This document shows, piece after piece, positions 1-6,902 of a DNA stretch of 8,772 nt. This DNA comes from Actinomycetes bacterium (GTDB lineage: Bacteria > Actinomycetota > Acidimicrobiia > Acidimicrobiales > Palsa-688). Below the pieces are notes generated by a model that was not told where the DNA came from, searched no databases, and saw only the letters and a program-made list of their open reading frames with translations. The first letter of the stretch is position 1. Every line of letters begins with the position of its first letter. The DNA is taken from positions 1 to 8,772 of the forward strand of contig JAKBBS010000141.1 in NCBI GenBank assembly GCA_021808425.1, in the 5' to 3' direction. The position numbers were made by a program, and so were the translations under genes.

Positions 1-1398
1 CGACTCCCTGAGAAGCCGTCTGACGATGTCGCCTGGAGGGTTGCGATCGTCCTCCCAGGCGCTGGGCCGTCGCCAGTTCGCCAGGGCTGCGACGTCGGCC
101 GGCTCGCAGGCCCGCCCCGGTCCTTGCTCGCTGAGCGTCTCGCATATAAGGAGCCGTCGCACCGTGAAGTCGGGGTCGAGGGAGTACTGGTTCAGCAGGG
201 GAGGGGTTCCTTTGGCGTCCTCGTCGGGTGTGCTGGCGGCGCTCAGATCAAACGGGGCATACAGCCATGTCTGTGCGAGGGCGGTCCAGCGCCGCGGGGC
301 GTTGAGTCGACTCCAATCGTCGTAGCCGGCGGTGGGGGCTGCTATCTCCCCGGCCGTGTCCCAGTCAACGAGGCCGGCAGCCGCCAGGAGATTTATCGTC
401 AAGGCGACTTGGTCCTCGGGTCGCTGCAGCAGCTTCGCTAGTCTGCGCAACTCGCGGACCCCTATCCCGCCTGATCGCAGCAGCCTCGCCGGCGTGGTGC
501 TCCAAGCTTCGCATAGGGCTGTCGCGTCGGCGACGAGGCTGAGGGCCGCCTCCGCGCCCTGCCGGTCGACGTTTTGTTGGTCGACGACGCGAGTAGCCAG
601 CTTGGGCGGCGTCGCGTCGAAAGAGGAGAGCAGGCCTCCCCCGCGCAAAGCCAGTCCGACCTCTCGCGGCATTACCGCCGTGGTGTAGTCAACGGCGAGA
701 AGCAGGCCACGTAGCAGGCACCACCCGGCGGGATCGTCCCCGCGATATCGGAACGCGAAGACTCCTGACTCCAAGGCGACAACCGGCCAACTCATGCTTG
801 CCGTCTCCAGGAACTTTTCGGTTCCTTTCGGTGCCCCGCGGAGGGCCGCCGCGATGACCTCAGGTTTGGACAAGCCCGCTACGAGACGGTTCACAAGTGC
901 AGGCTTGGCTCCGGTCGTGGAGAGCTCGAGAAGCCGTGCGATAGACGCGAGTTCCCGGTTCGTAAGGCGCTCCAGGAGCGCTGCGGCCGGAGGTCCTAGA
1001 TCGCAAGGGCAAGGTATCGCGTCGTCCAAGCCGGGATTCACCTCGACGTTGTCGCCGTGGATCAGGACCATCCCTGCGCGGCGAAGACGGTTGAGATACG
1101 GCGAGATCACCTCGGAAGGAGATCTCAACGTAGACGCGAGACGTTCGAGGCTGACAGTAGGGCCGATGACGCAAAGTACTTCGAGGAGCTGGCGGGTAGC
1201 CATGTCGACACGGTCGTAGAAGATCTGAGCGCTCTGTGGGTCGATCGCCAAGAGGGCCAAGCCGGTTATCGAGCTGACCCCGCTTACCATCAAGTCCCCA
1301 CGCTCGCGAAGAAGTTCCTTGAGGTCCTCGTCGGTCAATGCGCCGAAAGCTGCCCCCCACCTCGTGGCCGCCGCATTTTGAGGTTTTGATTGCAGCAT
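1..1398 (-). CDS. Helicase-associated (Helicase_C_3 / XPB N-terminal-like) protein, 3' end beyond window
   Basis: The minus strand is open from 1398 to the left edge: 466 codons with no stop, so the C-terminus is missing. The translation begins MLQSKPQNAA. It shows a leucine-rich helical start (LTDEDLKELL, residues 21-30) and a winged-helix-like stretch at about 66-122. A SAP-like segment follows at 145-183 (LTNRELASIARLLELS, then GAKPALVNRL). Then come WCLLRGLLLAVDYTTAVMPR and EVGLALRGG (226-254), and a second helical block with VRELRRLAKLL (314-324). This layout matches actinobacterial helicase-associated proteins such as Mycobacterium tuberculosis Rv0862c, from memory roughly 700-800 residues long and encoded beside the XPB helicase Rv0861c. 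A role in DNA repair or helicase partnering is inferred only. The frame stays open upstream to a TGA at 1618-1620, so an ATG at 1512 is an alternative start. I chose 1398 because the family-like sequence begins soon after it, GGCGGGA lies upstream, and the extension has weaker GC3 bias. Confidence 0.85.
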   Translation of the reverse strand, partial: MLQSKPQNAAATRWGAAFGALTDEDLKELLRERGDLMVSGVSSITGLALLAIDPQSAQIFYDRVDMATRQLLEVLCVIGPTVSLERLASTLRSPSEVISPYLNRLRRAGMVLIHGDNVEVNPGLDDAIPCPCDLGPPAAALLERLTNRELASIARLLELSTTGAKPALVNRLVAGLSKPEVIAAALRGAPKGTEKFLETASMSWPVVALESGVFAFRYRGDDPAGWCLLRGLLLAVDYTTAVMPREVGLALRGGGLLSSFDATPPKLATRVVDQQNVDRQGAEAALSLVADATALCEAWSTTPARLLRSGGIGVRELRRLAKLLQRPEDQVALTINLLAAAGLVDWDTAGEIAAPTAGYDDWSRLNAPRRWTALAQTWLYAPFDLSAASTPDEDAKGTPPLLNQYSLDPDFTVRRLLICETLSEQGPGRACEPADVAALANWRRPSAWEDDRNPPGDIVRRLLRES

Positions 1399-1905
1399 CG
1401 CGTTCCCGCCTAGGCGCTGTGACGTGCGGTCCTTCAGCCAACGCTGCTCGCGAACCTGAACTTCGACTGTAGCCGCCGCTGCGGGCGCGACTGATGTGGC
1501 TCGGGCTTCCATTGGAAACCGCCGGTCTTCCCTCGACACCAAAAGCGGCTGTCGTTCGATACGAACAACTCCGTCACCCGCCTCGCTTCGCCCCGTCAGC
1601 GTGGGAGCGGACCGGAGTCAACAGAGGCGGTAGACGAAGGTGCCGAGTGGGCTGTGGAGCCGACCATGCCCGTGCCAGTTGGAGCGCGGCTGGTTCTCAT
1701 CGGTTTGTCGTTGGAATGCTCGCATAGCCACCACTGTCGGATCGGGGCCGGGCTGATGGGGCCGCCTCGGGTGCTCGGTCTTTCGGCCTCCCCCAGACTT
1801 TTCAGACGGTGCTGGGACCCGAACCCCGTCCGGTCCCAAAGACGAGTCTTCGATCTGGCCAGTCCGGATGGCGTCGAAACCGTGACTCGGAACGTGTCGG
1901 TCGGT
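1399..1905. other. Intergenic stretch without a recognisable gene
   Basis: About 500 bases separate the end of the glycan operon from the helicase-associated gene. Up to 114 bases at the left could belong to that gene if it starts at ATG 1512. I see no tRNA, no CRISPR and no open frame resembling a known family. The stretch holds two small inverted repeats: 1551-1569, with 8-base arms around ATA and one mismatch, and 1813-1838, listed separately. A promoter for the leftward helicase-associated gene should lie here. TTGACT can be read on the minus strand near 1617-1622, but no good -10 box follows it. Confidence 0.6.
1813..1838 (-). other. Stem-loop downstream of the glycan operon, terminator-like but no U-tract
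   Basis: TGGGACC (1813-1819) and GGTCCCA (1832-1838) are perfect 7-base inverted repeats around a 12-base loop. The hairpin lies about 70 bases past the stop of the last operon gene, where a transcript end would be expected. Neither strand has a T-run after the stem, so it is not a standard rho-independent terminator. It may be an RNA-stabilising 3' hairpin or chance in GC-rich DNA. Confidence 0.3.
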
Positions 1906-2919
1906 TCAGGCATCGGCGATTACCTGCTCGTACACACTGAGGTATTCGTCGACCATGCGGTCTACACCGAAGCGTTGGACGGCGAGCGCGCGGATCGCGG
2001 TTCGGTCGAGCAGGGGCGTCTTGTCGATCGCGGCGACCGCGCCAGCGACGTCAGCCACGATCATTCCCGTGACGCCCTCGTCGATGAGCTCTGGCATCGA
2101 GCCCCGGTTGAAAGCGATGACCGGTGTGCCGCAGGCCATTGCTTCGATGACGCTGAAGCCGAAGGGTTCGTCGAAGTCGATTAGGTGGAGCAGTGCCCGA
2201 GCACCGCCGAGGAAATCCGAGCAGTGTTCCGCGTCGACGGGGCCGTCGTAGCTCACATGGACGCCGTCGATGTGGGGGGCGACCCGTCTCTGGAAGTACT
2301 CTTCGTCTTGAATGATGCCGGCGATCACAAGAGGCAGTCGCGCTCGCGCAGCGACCTCGATAGCGGTCGCGGTACCCTTGTCTGGGTGGATCCGGCCGAA
2401 GAACGCGAGGTAACCGCCGTGCTCTGATCGAAGCTGGAAGCGGTCTGTGTCGACACCGTGGTGGATCGTTGCCACGTAGTCGAGCGCTTCATGGCGGTCC
2501 GCGTCGCTGATGGCGACATAGGTCGTTCGGCGGTTGTACTTGGCGTACACTGCGACGATCTGCGGTGACGAGAACCCGTGGATAGTGGTGACGACCGGCG
2601 TCGTGACCAGATCGGAGAAGGTGAGCGGCAGGAAGTCGAACCCGTTGTGGATTATGTCGAACTCCTTGCTGTGCTCGAACACCGCGGAGATGTGCAGACA
2701 TTCGGCTACCTTCGCATCAAGAGTCGGGGCCTCTGACCAGCCCACCGGAACGACTGACCGCAGCCGGGCCGCAGTGACGGAATCGCCGGTAGCGAAAAGG
2801 GTGACGTCGTGGCCGCGACGCACAAGTCCCTCGGTGAGTAGCGACGCGAAGAGCTCCCAAGGTCCGTAGTGGCGTGGCGGGACCCGCCACGAGATCGGCG
2901 CGAGGACAGCAACCCGCAC
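1906..2919 (-). CDS. GT4-family glycosyltransferase (GT-B fold), fourth gene of operon
   Basis: This 337-residue protein starts at GTG 2919. GAGGAG at 2931-2936 serves as ribosome binding site and VRVAVLAPISWRVPP is a typical GT4 N-terminus. The frame is open far upstream, but that part only shadows the GH130 gene. It should transfer a sugar from a nucleotide-sugar donor in the cytosol; donor and acceptor are unknown. The N-terminal acceptor domain includes YGPWELFASLLTEGLVRRGH (18-37) and TTIHGF (111-116). The donor domain begins around HHGVDTDRF (153-161) and AFFGRIHPDKG (172-182). The retaining GT4 signature E-x7-E is intact, as EPFGFSVIEAMACGTPVIA with E251 and E259. The length fits a two-domain GT-B enzyme. 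It begins 4 bases after the GH130 stop, so it belongs to the same transcription unit. The family is secure; the specificity is not. A mannosyltransferase would suit the GH130 neighbour. Confidence 0.88.
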   Translation of the reverse strand: MRVAVLAPISWRVPPRHYGPWELFASLLTEGLVRRGHDVTLFATGDSVTAARLRSVVPVGWSEAPTLDAKVAECLHISAVFEHSKEFDIIHNGFDFLPLTFSDLVTTPVVTTIHGFSSPQIVAVYAKYNRRTTYVAISDADRHEALDYVATIHHGVDTDRFQLRSEHGGYLAFFGRIHPDKGTATAIEVAARARLPLVIAGIIQDEEYFQRRVAPHIDGVHVSYDGPVDAEHCSDFLGGARALLHLIDFDEPFGFSVIEAMACGTPVIAFNRGSMPELIDEGVTGMIVADVAGAVAAIDKTPLLDRTAIRALAVQRFGVDRMVDEYLSVYEQVIADA

Positions 2920-2923
2920 GACG

Positions 2924-4411
2924 TCAGCGGCTCCTCGAGCGGTCGAGGGCCGCCAGCAAGTCCCCCATCGGTATCGAGGCGATGCCGATCGCGGAGTCAC
3001 CAATCCCGTAGGGCAGTACGAGGGTGTCAGCGTGGACGAGGGCGCCACAGGAGTACACCACGTTGGGGACGTAGCCGTCCTGTTCGTCGAGGTTCGGTGT
3101 GAGCAGGGGGTACGGAAGCCGACTGCGGACGATCGTGGGATCGTCGATGTCGAGGAGGATTGCGCCGATGCTGTAGGTGCGCATCGGTCCGACCCCATGG
3201 GTGAGGACGAGCCATCCTGCGTCGGTCTCGATCGGCGGCCCACAGTTGCCGAGCTGTACCATCTCCCAGGCTTGGGTCGGCGCCTGGCATGGCGTCGCGG
3301 TCGGCCAATGGCGTGGGCTGTCTGAGAACGCGACCGAATTTGCGTCGCGCTCCCACCTCGACAGTGCGGCGTAGCGGCCATGGACGCGGCGAGGGAACAG
3401 GGCGAGTCCCTTGTTGGTCGCGGCGGCGCCGACGATCGGCGACGACTCGAACGTTTGGAAGTCGGCGGTTTCCAAAAGCTGTTGGACGATGTTCGCCCCG
3501 TCGTAGGCGGTGTAGGTGGCGTAATTCGTAACGCGCCCATCGTCATCGACGAACCGGGCGAACCGGGCGTCTTCCATGCCGTGACTCTCGGCACTCATCG
3601 CCGGCCAGAGGACCCGGTCGGCCAGTGGGGTGTCGTCTCGGAATGCTATGGCATAGGAGCGCTCGGCCATAGCCCGGATGACCCCTGACGTGTGCGTGGC
3701 ACGTCGACGGGTTGTCAGGTTAACCTGAAGCTTCTCCAGACGTTCGTTCAGGTCCGTGTGCGTGAACCGCTGGCCGAGCGCCTGGAGGATGTAGTCGGCG
3801 TCTACGCTTTGGTTGTCTATCCCGTGAAGAGCGCTTCGGACGGCGGCAGCTTCGAGGGGTGCTGGTCCGATCGCGCCGCCCGTCGCAAAGAGCGGCGGAG
3901 CGTCGAACGTTGGACGGCCTGCCGCGTCGATCATTCCGGTCCGGAACCCGATAGACGAGAGGTGTCCCTCGCCGATGGCTCGCAGGCTCATCACGAAGCG
4001 CAGGCAATCGACGGGGACGTCGGACTGGTCGGGATGGGCGACCATGCTCGGGTTGCATATAGCAGCGCCTTCAACGGCGTATTCGCTCGTGAACGTCGCG
4101 CCGAGCAGCAGTTGCCGCGCATCCGTGAGCTCATAGTCAGGCTGGAGTCGGTCGGCGACTTCGGACGCGTGTTGACGGAAGACGCCGAGGAGGTCGTGGT
4201 GACGGCCGTCGAATCGGGCGACGACATCGTCGAGCGCGGATTGCGTGTCTTGCTCGTCGAGCGCCAAGACGCGGGCCAACACCGCCGCGGTGCGCGAGTG
4301 TTGATGATCGAATCCTTCTTGGCCTGGGACGAACATTCTGGTGATCACGCGGGAGCGGTCGGGCGCCACTCGTGGCCATCGGCGCACCGGAACACCCGTT
4401 GCCTCGCTCAC
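2924..4411 (-). CDS. GH130-family beta-mannoside phosphorylase-like protein (COG2152 type), third gene of operon
   Basis: A 495-residue protein starts at GTG 4411, whose GTGA overlaps the stop of the gene before. GH130 enzymes are five-bladed beta-propellers. Most reversibly phosphorolyse beta-mannosides (sugar plus phosphate to mannose-1-phosphate), while some hydrolyse them. Family marks in order are CNPSMVAHP (119-127), FVMSLRAIGEGHLSSIGFRTG (139-159), and GMEDARF (278-284), in which D281 is the expected catalytic Asp. Then come NKGLALFPRRVHGRYAALSR (333-352), GPPIETDAGWLVLTHGVG (391-408), YSIGAILLDIDDP (413-425) and TLVLPYGIGDSAIGIASIP (463-481). The motif reads EDAR rather than the commoner EDPR. 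An N-terminal helical region of about 115 residues makes it longer than the short GH130 type of 300-400 residues. The start has no clear Shine-Dalgarno sequence, implying translational coupling. I cannot tell phosphorylase from hydrolase, or name the linkage. There is no signal peptide, so it is probably cytosolic. Confidence 0.85.
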   Translation of the reverse strand: MSEATGVPVRRWPRVAPDRSRVITRMFVPGQEGFDHQHSRTAAVLARVLALDEQDTQSALDDVVARFDGRHHDLLGVFRQHASEVADRLQPDYELTDARQLLLGATFTSEYAVEGAAICNPSMVAHPDQSDVPVDCLRFVMSLRAIGEGHLSSIGFRTGMIDAAGRPTFDAPPLFATGGAIGPAPLEAAAVRSALHGIDNQSVDADYILQALGQRFTHTDLNERLEKLQVNLTTRRRATHTSGVIRAMAERSYAIAFRDDTPLADRVLWPAMSAESHGMEDARFARFVDDDGRVTNYATYTAYDGANIVQQLLETADFQTFESSPIVGAAATNKGLALFPRRVHGRYAALSRWERDANSVAFSDSPRHWPTATPCQAPTQAWEMVQLGNCGPPIETDAGWLVLTHGVGPMRTYSIGAILLDIDDPTIVRSRLPYPLLTPNLDEQDGYVPNVVYSCGALVHADTLVLPYGIGDSAIGIASIPMGDLLAALDRSRSR

Positions 4412-5424
4412 TGCAGCACCAGACGGTAGCCGTGCTGAAGGGTGGAGAGAAGCGCAAGGGTTGACTCGGTACCCTGATTGAGGTTCGGCCCGCCGGCTTC
4501 GAGACCGTCGAAACCGCCACCGGTGGTGGGGTCCCACATGACGTGGTTGCCATCGTTCCTGCCGAGGAACCACGCCACCGCGCTCCGCAAGCCGTCGGCC
4601 CACCGTTGGTCGCTTGCGTCGATGCTGGCAGCGCGGGCGCAGGCGTCGGCGAGCGCCGCTACCTCGATCGGTTGCTGATCAAATGCCGGTCGGACCTCGC
4701 CGGGCGCGCTGCCGCCCACCGCTGTGACCGACAGATGCCCGTCGAAAGTCTCGTGCTGGAGCAGCCAGGCGAGCAGATCCAAGCCGTGCCGGAGGAGCGG
4801 AGGCCGGTCGAGGATCGCACCGGCTGCGATCATGGCTTCGGGAATGACGGCATTGGCGTACGCCAACCTCGGCTCGGGCCACGGCCATGCAGCGTCATCT
4901 GCGCAAGTCGGCATGGTGTCAGCGGCGGTTGTGAGCAGAGCCCGCGCCTCGCGATGTGCGGGCGACACTGACAGCAGCTCAAACGCGCCGATGGCCGCGA
5001 ACGACATCGCTCGCCGCCACGGCGAGCGCCGCCTTGCCGCCCGTTCGAACTGCGCCACAGCGATCTGTCTGGTCAAATCAGTTTGCGCGTGGGCCGAGGC
5101 GGTGCCGAGCGCCCAAACGCTGCGCCCCCAGCAGTCATCGAGAGAGGGACGATCCTGCCAGCGTCCGTGTTCGGACATGCGGTTGCAGAACTCGCCTTCA
5201 AGGCTTTGCGCATCAATCAGGAAGCGCAGACTGGTGTCGATGAGGCGTCGTATCTCTGGCTTCGGATACGGCTCGCGTATGGACACGAGCAGCACCCGGG
5301 CGATGTCGTCGGTGCAATAGCCGTGCTCGCGTCGCGGCTTGGCCAGCCGGGCGTGCTCGAACGTGCCGCGCTCGTCGGTCATGTCCAGCAGGTGATCGAA
5401 ACTTGCTCGGGGCACATCGGTCAC
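4408..5424 (-). CDS. Alpha/alpha-toroid (six-hairpin-like) protein linked to GT4 glycosyltransferases, second gene of operon
   Basis: A 338-residue protein starts at GTG 5424, inside the GTGA overlap with the glycosyltransferase before it. It ends in another GTGA overlap with the GH130 gene. The sequence is rich in helix pairs with conserved aromatic and acidic patches: FDHLLDMTDERGTFEHA (9-25), HGYCTDDIARVLL (34-46), LDDCWGRSVWALG (95-107), AAWPWPEPRLAYANA (178-192), FDGHLSVTA (227-235), FDQQPIEVAALADA (248-261) and GGFDGLEAGGPNLNQGTEST (303-322). From memory, this domain often occurs fused to the C-terminus of GT4 glycosyltransferases, where the HGYC(T/L)DD motif recurs. Here it is a separate gene directly behind such an enzyme. 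The toroid fold resembles glycoside hydrolases or lyases acting on sugars, but I cannot name a reaction or confirm catalytic residues. It could be a carbohydrate-binding or processing partner of the glycosyltransferase. No signal peptide or membrane segment is visible. Confidence 0.75.
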   Translation of the reverse strand: MTDVPRASFDHLLDMTDERGTFEHARLAKPRREHGYCTDDIARVLLVSIREPYPKPEIRRLIDTSLRFLIDAQSLEGEFCNRMSEHGRWQDRPSLDDCWGRSVWALGTASAHAQTDLTRQIAVAQFERAARRRSPWRRAMSFAAIGAFELLSVSPAHREARALLTTAADTMPTCADDAAWPWPEPRLAYANAVIPEAMIAAGAILDRPPLLRHGLDLLAWLLQHETFDGHLSVTAVGGSAPGEVRPAFDQQPIEVAALADACARAASIDASDQRWADGLRSAVAWFLGRNDGNHVMWDPTTGGGFDGLEAGGPNLNQGTESTLALLSTLQHGYRLVLQ

Positions 5425-6590
5425 ACCAACGCCGCCCGTTCGGATGCGAGGAAGTCAGCGAGCTGTAGGTAGGCGGCAGCGACGACGGGCCAGCCGAGCA
5501 TCGGAGCGATCCGCCTCGCTTCCACGGTCAGCCGGTGGGCGAGCACCGCGTCGGTGAGCACCCTACGCAGCGCGTCCACCAGCGCGTCTGGATCGTCGTG
5601 GTCGACGACGATCCCTGCCCCGCTTCCGAGCAGCTCGACGGCATGCGGAAACGCAGTCGCAACCACGGGTCTCCCAGCGGCGACAGCATCGACGAGCACG
5701 CCCGACGTCGCCTGCTCGCGCGAGTCATACGGAAGTACCACGACCGCCGCTGACTGGATCATCGCGGTGAGCGTGGGCACATCTCGATACGCGGCGTCGA
5801 AGATGACTGACGCATCAACGCCGATGCGTCGGGCCTGCTCGATTCGGGCCTGGCGATAGGCCTCACCGTGGGAGGCAAGCACTTTCGGGTGGGTTCGCCC
5901 CGCCACGAGATATCGGGGCCGGCCCGGAAGATCATGCAGGTGCGCCATGGCGTCGATCACCCGCTCGACCCCTTTCCCTGGGCCGACAAGCCCCCAAGTC
6001 AGCAGCGTCGGCCGTCGAAATGCAGGCTCAATCGCTCGTGGGGGCGGGATCACCGCCCCGTGGGGAATGGTGGCCACCTTCGCCGGATCGACGCCGAACT
6101 CGTTGCAAACGCGCTCCCGGGCCGCGTCGGACATGACAACCAACTTGTCGGCGAGAGCCGCGACTTCAACGAGAACCGACCGCTGATGTGGGGTCGGCTC
6201 GCACAGAACGGTGTGAGCGATGACGATTGAGGGCACCCGCAGCGAGGCAAGGATTCCCACGACCTCCTCGCCGTCTTCCCCGCCGTAGAGGCCGTACTCG
6301 TGCTGAATGATCGCGACGTCACATTCGTTCAAAAGCTCAGCGGTCGCGGATAGCGACGCCGGACAGCCGTTGACGAGGTCACCCACGACGACTGTGGCGT
6401 CGGACGGCGACCCATCGGCCACCCTGACGACGCGCACCTCCGCCCCATGACTGTTCAGCCCACCTGCAAGCGCGGCTGTAAAAGTGGCCAACCCACAAGG
6501 GGTCGGTGGAAATGTGCTGAGGATACCGAAGGTAAGGGGCGGCGAGACGCCCTGATCGAAGCGCGACGGCGCGGAAGCGGCAGCAGGCAT
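5421..6590 (-). CDS. GT4-like glycosyltransferase (GT-B fold), first gene of operon
   Basis: This 389-residue protein starts at ATG 6590. AAGGAG ends 4 bases upstream, and FGILSTFPPTPCGLATFTAA (21-40) is the normal N-terminal motif of this clade. A TTG-initiated extension to 6680 is open but low in homology and not needed. Other marks are IIQHEYGLYGGEDGEEV (94-110), IAHTVLCEPTPHQRSVL (124-140), VVMSDAARERV (151-161), IPHGAVIPPP (175-184) and LLTWGLVGPGKGVERVI (196-212). The C-terminal donor site reads EQATSGVLVDAVAAGRPVVA (292-311), then FPHAVELL. The usual E-x7-E is replaced by a Q-x7-D arrangement, which I recall as typical for this subgroup rather than a defect. It should be a cytosolic nucleotide-sugar-dependent glycosyltransferase; donor and product are unknown. 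As promoter-proximal gene it sets translation of the GTGA-coupled genes behind it. The promoter candidate is at 6691-6719. Confidence 0.85.
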   Translation of the reverse strand: MPAAASAPSRFDQGVSPPLTFGILSTFPPTPCGLATFTAALAGGLNSHGAEVRVVRVADGSPSDATVVVGDLVNGCPASLSATAELLNECDVAIIQHEYGLYGGEDGEEVVGILASLRVPSIVIAHTVLCEPTPHQRSVLVEVAALADKLVVMSDAARERVCNEFGVDPAKVATIPHGAVIPPPRAIEPAFRRPTLLTWGLVGPGKGVERVIDAMAHLHDLPGRPRYLVAGRTHPKVLASHGEAYRQARIEQARRIGVDASVIFDAAYRDVPTLTAMIQSAAVVVLPYDSREQATSGVLVDAVAAGRPVVATAFPHAVELLGSGAGIVVDHDDPDALVDALRRVLTDAVLAHRLTVEARRIAPMLGWPVVAAAYLQLADFLASERAALV

Positions 6591-6594
6591 GGGA

Positions 6595-6600
6595 CTCCTT
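6595..6600 (-). promoter_or_regulatory. Ribosome binding site that fixes the operon's first start
   Basis: AAGGAG on the minus strand is followed by TCCC and ATG 6590. It is the best Shine-Dalgarno match in the operon. It supports ATG 6590 over the longer TTG start at 6680 in the same frame. Confidence 0.75.
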
Positions 6601-6690
6601 CGAGGTCGCTCGGTCGAGGCGTCGGACCTGCACGGAGCGACAGCAGAGGCCGTCCTGCCCAAGCGAGGCGACTCTCCCAAGGAGAATTTA

Positions 6691-6719
6691 CTTATAGCTT
6701 ACCCGACACGGTGTCATGT
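6691..6719 (-). promoter_or_regulatory. Candidate promoter of the glycan operon
   Basis: On the minus strand ACATGA (6714-6719) and TATAAG (6691-6696) are spaced 17 bases apart, a sigma70-like arrangement in a locally AT-rich stretch. The -35 match is weak and the -10 match moderate. Initiation near 6684 would leave a leader of about 94 bases before ATG 6590. There is no competing AT-rich element between here and the gene. The assignment is by eye only. Confidence 0.35.
6705..6715. promoter_or_regulatory. 11-base palindrome within the promoter candidate, possible operator
   Basis: GACAC-G-GTGTC is a perfect 5-base inverted repeat with one central base. It lies in the spacer of the promoter candidate and touches the -35 hexamer, where a repressor would block RNA polymerase. 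No regulator gene lies next to it in the window. Eleven-base palindromes arise by chance, so the support is positional only. Confidence 0.25.
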
Positions 6720-6737
6720 GAAGACCGAGATGACTAG

Positions 6738-6902
6738 CTGGTGGACGTCAGTGGCCTCTTGGGTGATCTCTGCTGCGAGCACGACCTGGCACTTTCGTCG
6801 ACCACGGCCTGTGCGTTGAAGGCGTAGTAAAAGCCGTGGCTCGTCTTCATCATGCGCGACTCGGGATAGGTGAAGTCGCGCTGAGTGGAGGGCTTCGGCG
6901 TC
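6738..6902 (-). pseudogene. Fragment of an IS1182-type transposase, frameshifted
   Basis: Two minus-strand frames together give a recognisable internal piece of a DDE transposase. The frame of ATG 7004-7006 reads TPKPSTQRDFTYPESRMMK, then TSHGFYYAFNAQAVVDE. The next frame continues CQVVLAAEITQEATDVHQLV. This matches the family pattern QRNFTDPDSRIM..GF..AYNAQAVVD..QVI(V/L)AA..T....D..QL known from IS1182-like elements. The switch lies near 6796-6803 and is explained by loss of one base. After DVHQLV the reading diverges and stops at 6714-6716. Only about 55 of the roughly 450-550 residues of such transposases remain, so this is a dead relic. No terminal inverted repeats were found. It sits just upstream of the glycan operon promoter, marking an old insertion or rearrangement point. 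Confidence 0.7.

Noticed and set aside
860..1441. 193-codon minus-strand ORF within the left gene
   Set aside because: It is out of frame with the helicase-associated protein, which has clear homology and continuous coding across the same bases; the ORF is Arg/Pro/Gly-rich as expected of a shadow.
1551..1569. GTCGTTCG-ATA-CGAACAAC inverted repeat resembling an SOS (LexA) box
   Set aside because: The actinobacterial SOS box has CGAAC first and GTTCG second with a 4-base spacer. Here the halves are in the opposite order with 3 bases, and there is one mismatch, so it is at most a small stem.
1800..1840. T-arm-like string GGTTCGGGTCCC on the minus strand suggesting a tRNA
   Set aside because: The T-stem is imperfect and no matching acceptor strand, D-arm or anticodon arm lies at the right distance.
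1596..1913. Possible 105-codon minus-strand ORF overlapping the end of the last operon gene
   Set aside because: It has no recognisable domain, has low-complexity Ser/Pro/Thr/Arg composition, competes with another open frame in the same stretch, and has no ribosome binding site. Random open frames are common in GC-rich DNA.
2920..3594. Long N-terminal extension of the fourth operon gene in the same frame
   Set aside because: The extension overlaps the GH130 coding sequence in another frame, has Arg/Ser/Pro-rich shadow composition, and the GT4 homology begins exactly at GTG 2919 behind GAGGAG.
4412..4603. Upstream extension of the GH130 gene
   Set aside because: It overlaps the toroid gene and shows shadow composition; the GTGA junction gives the natural start.
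6591..6680. Thirty-codon extension of the first glycosyltransferase from a TTG start
   Set aside because: The Ser/Arg-rich sequence shows no family similarity, and AAGGAG supports ATG 6590.
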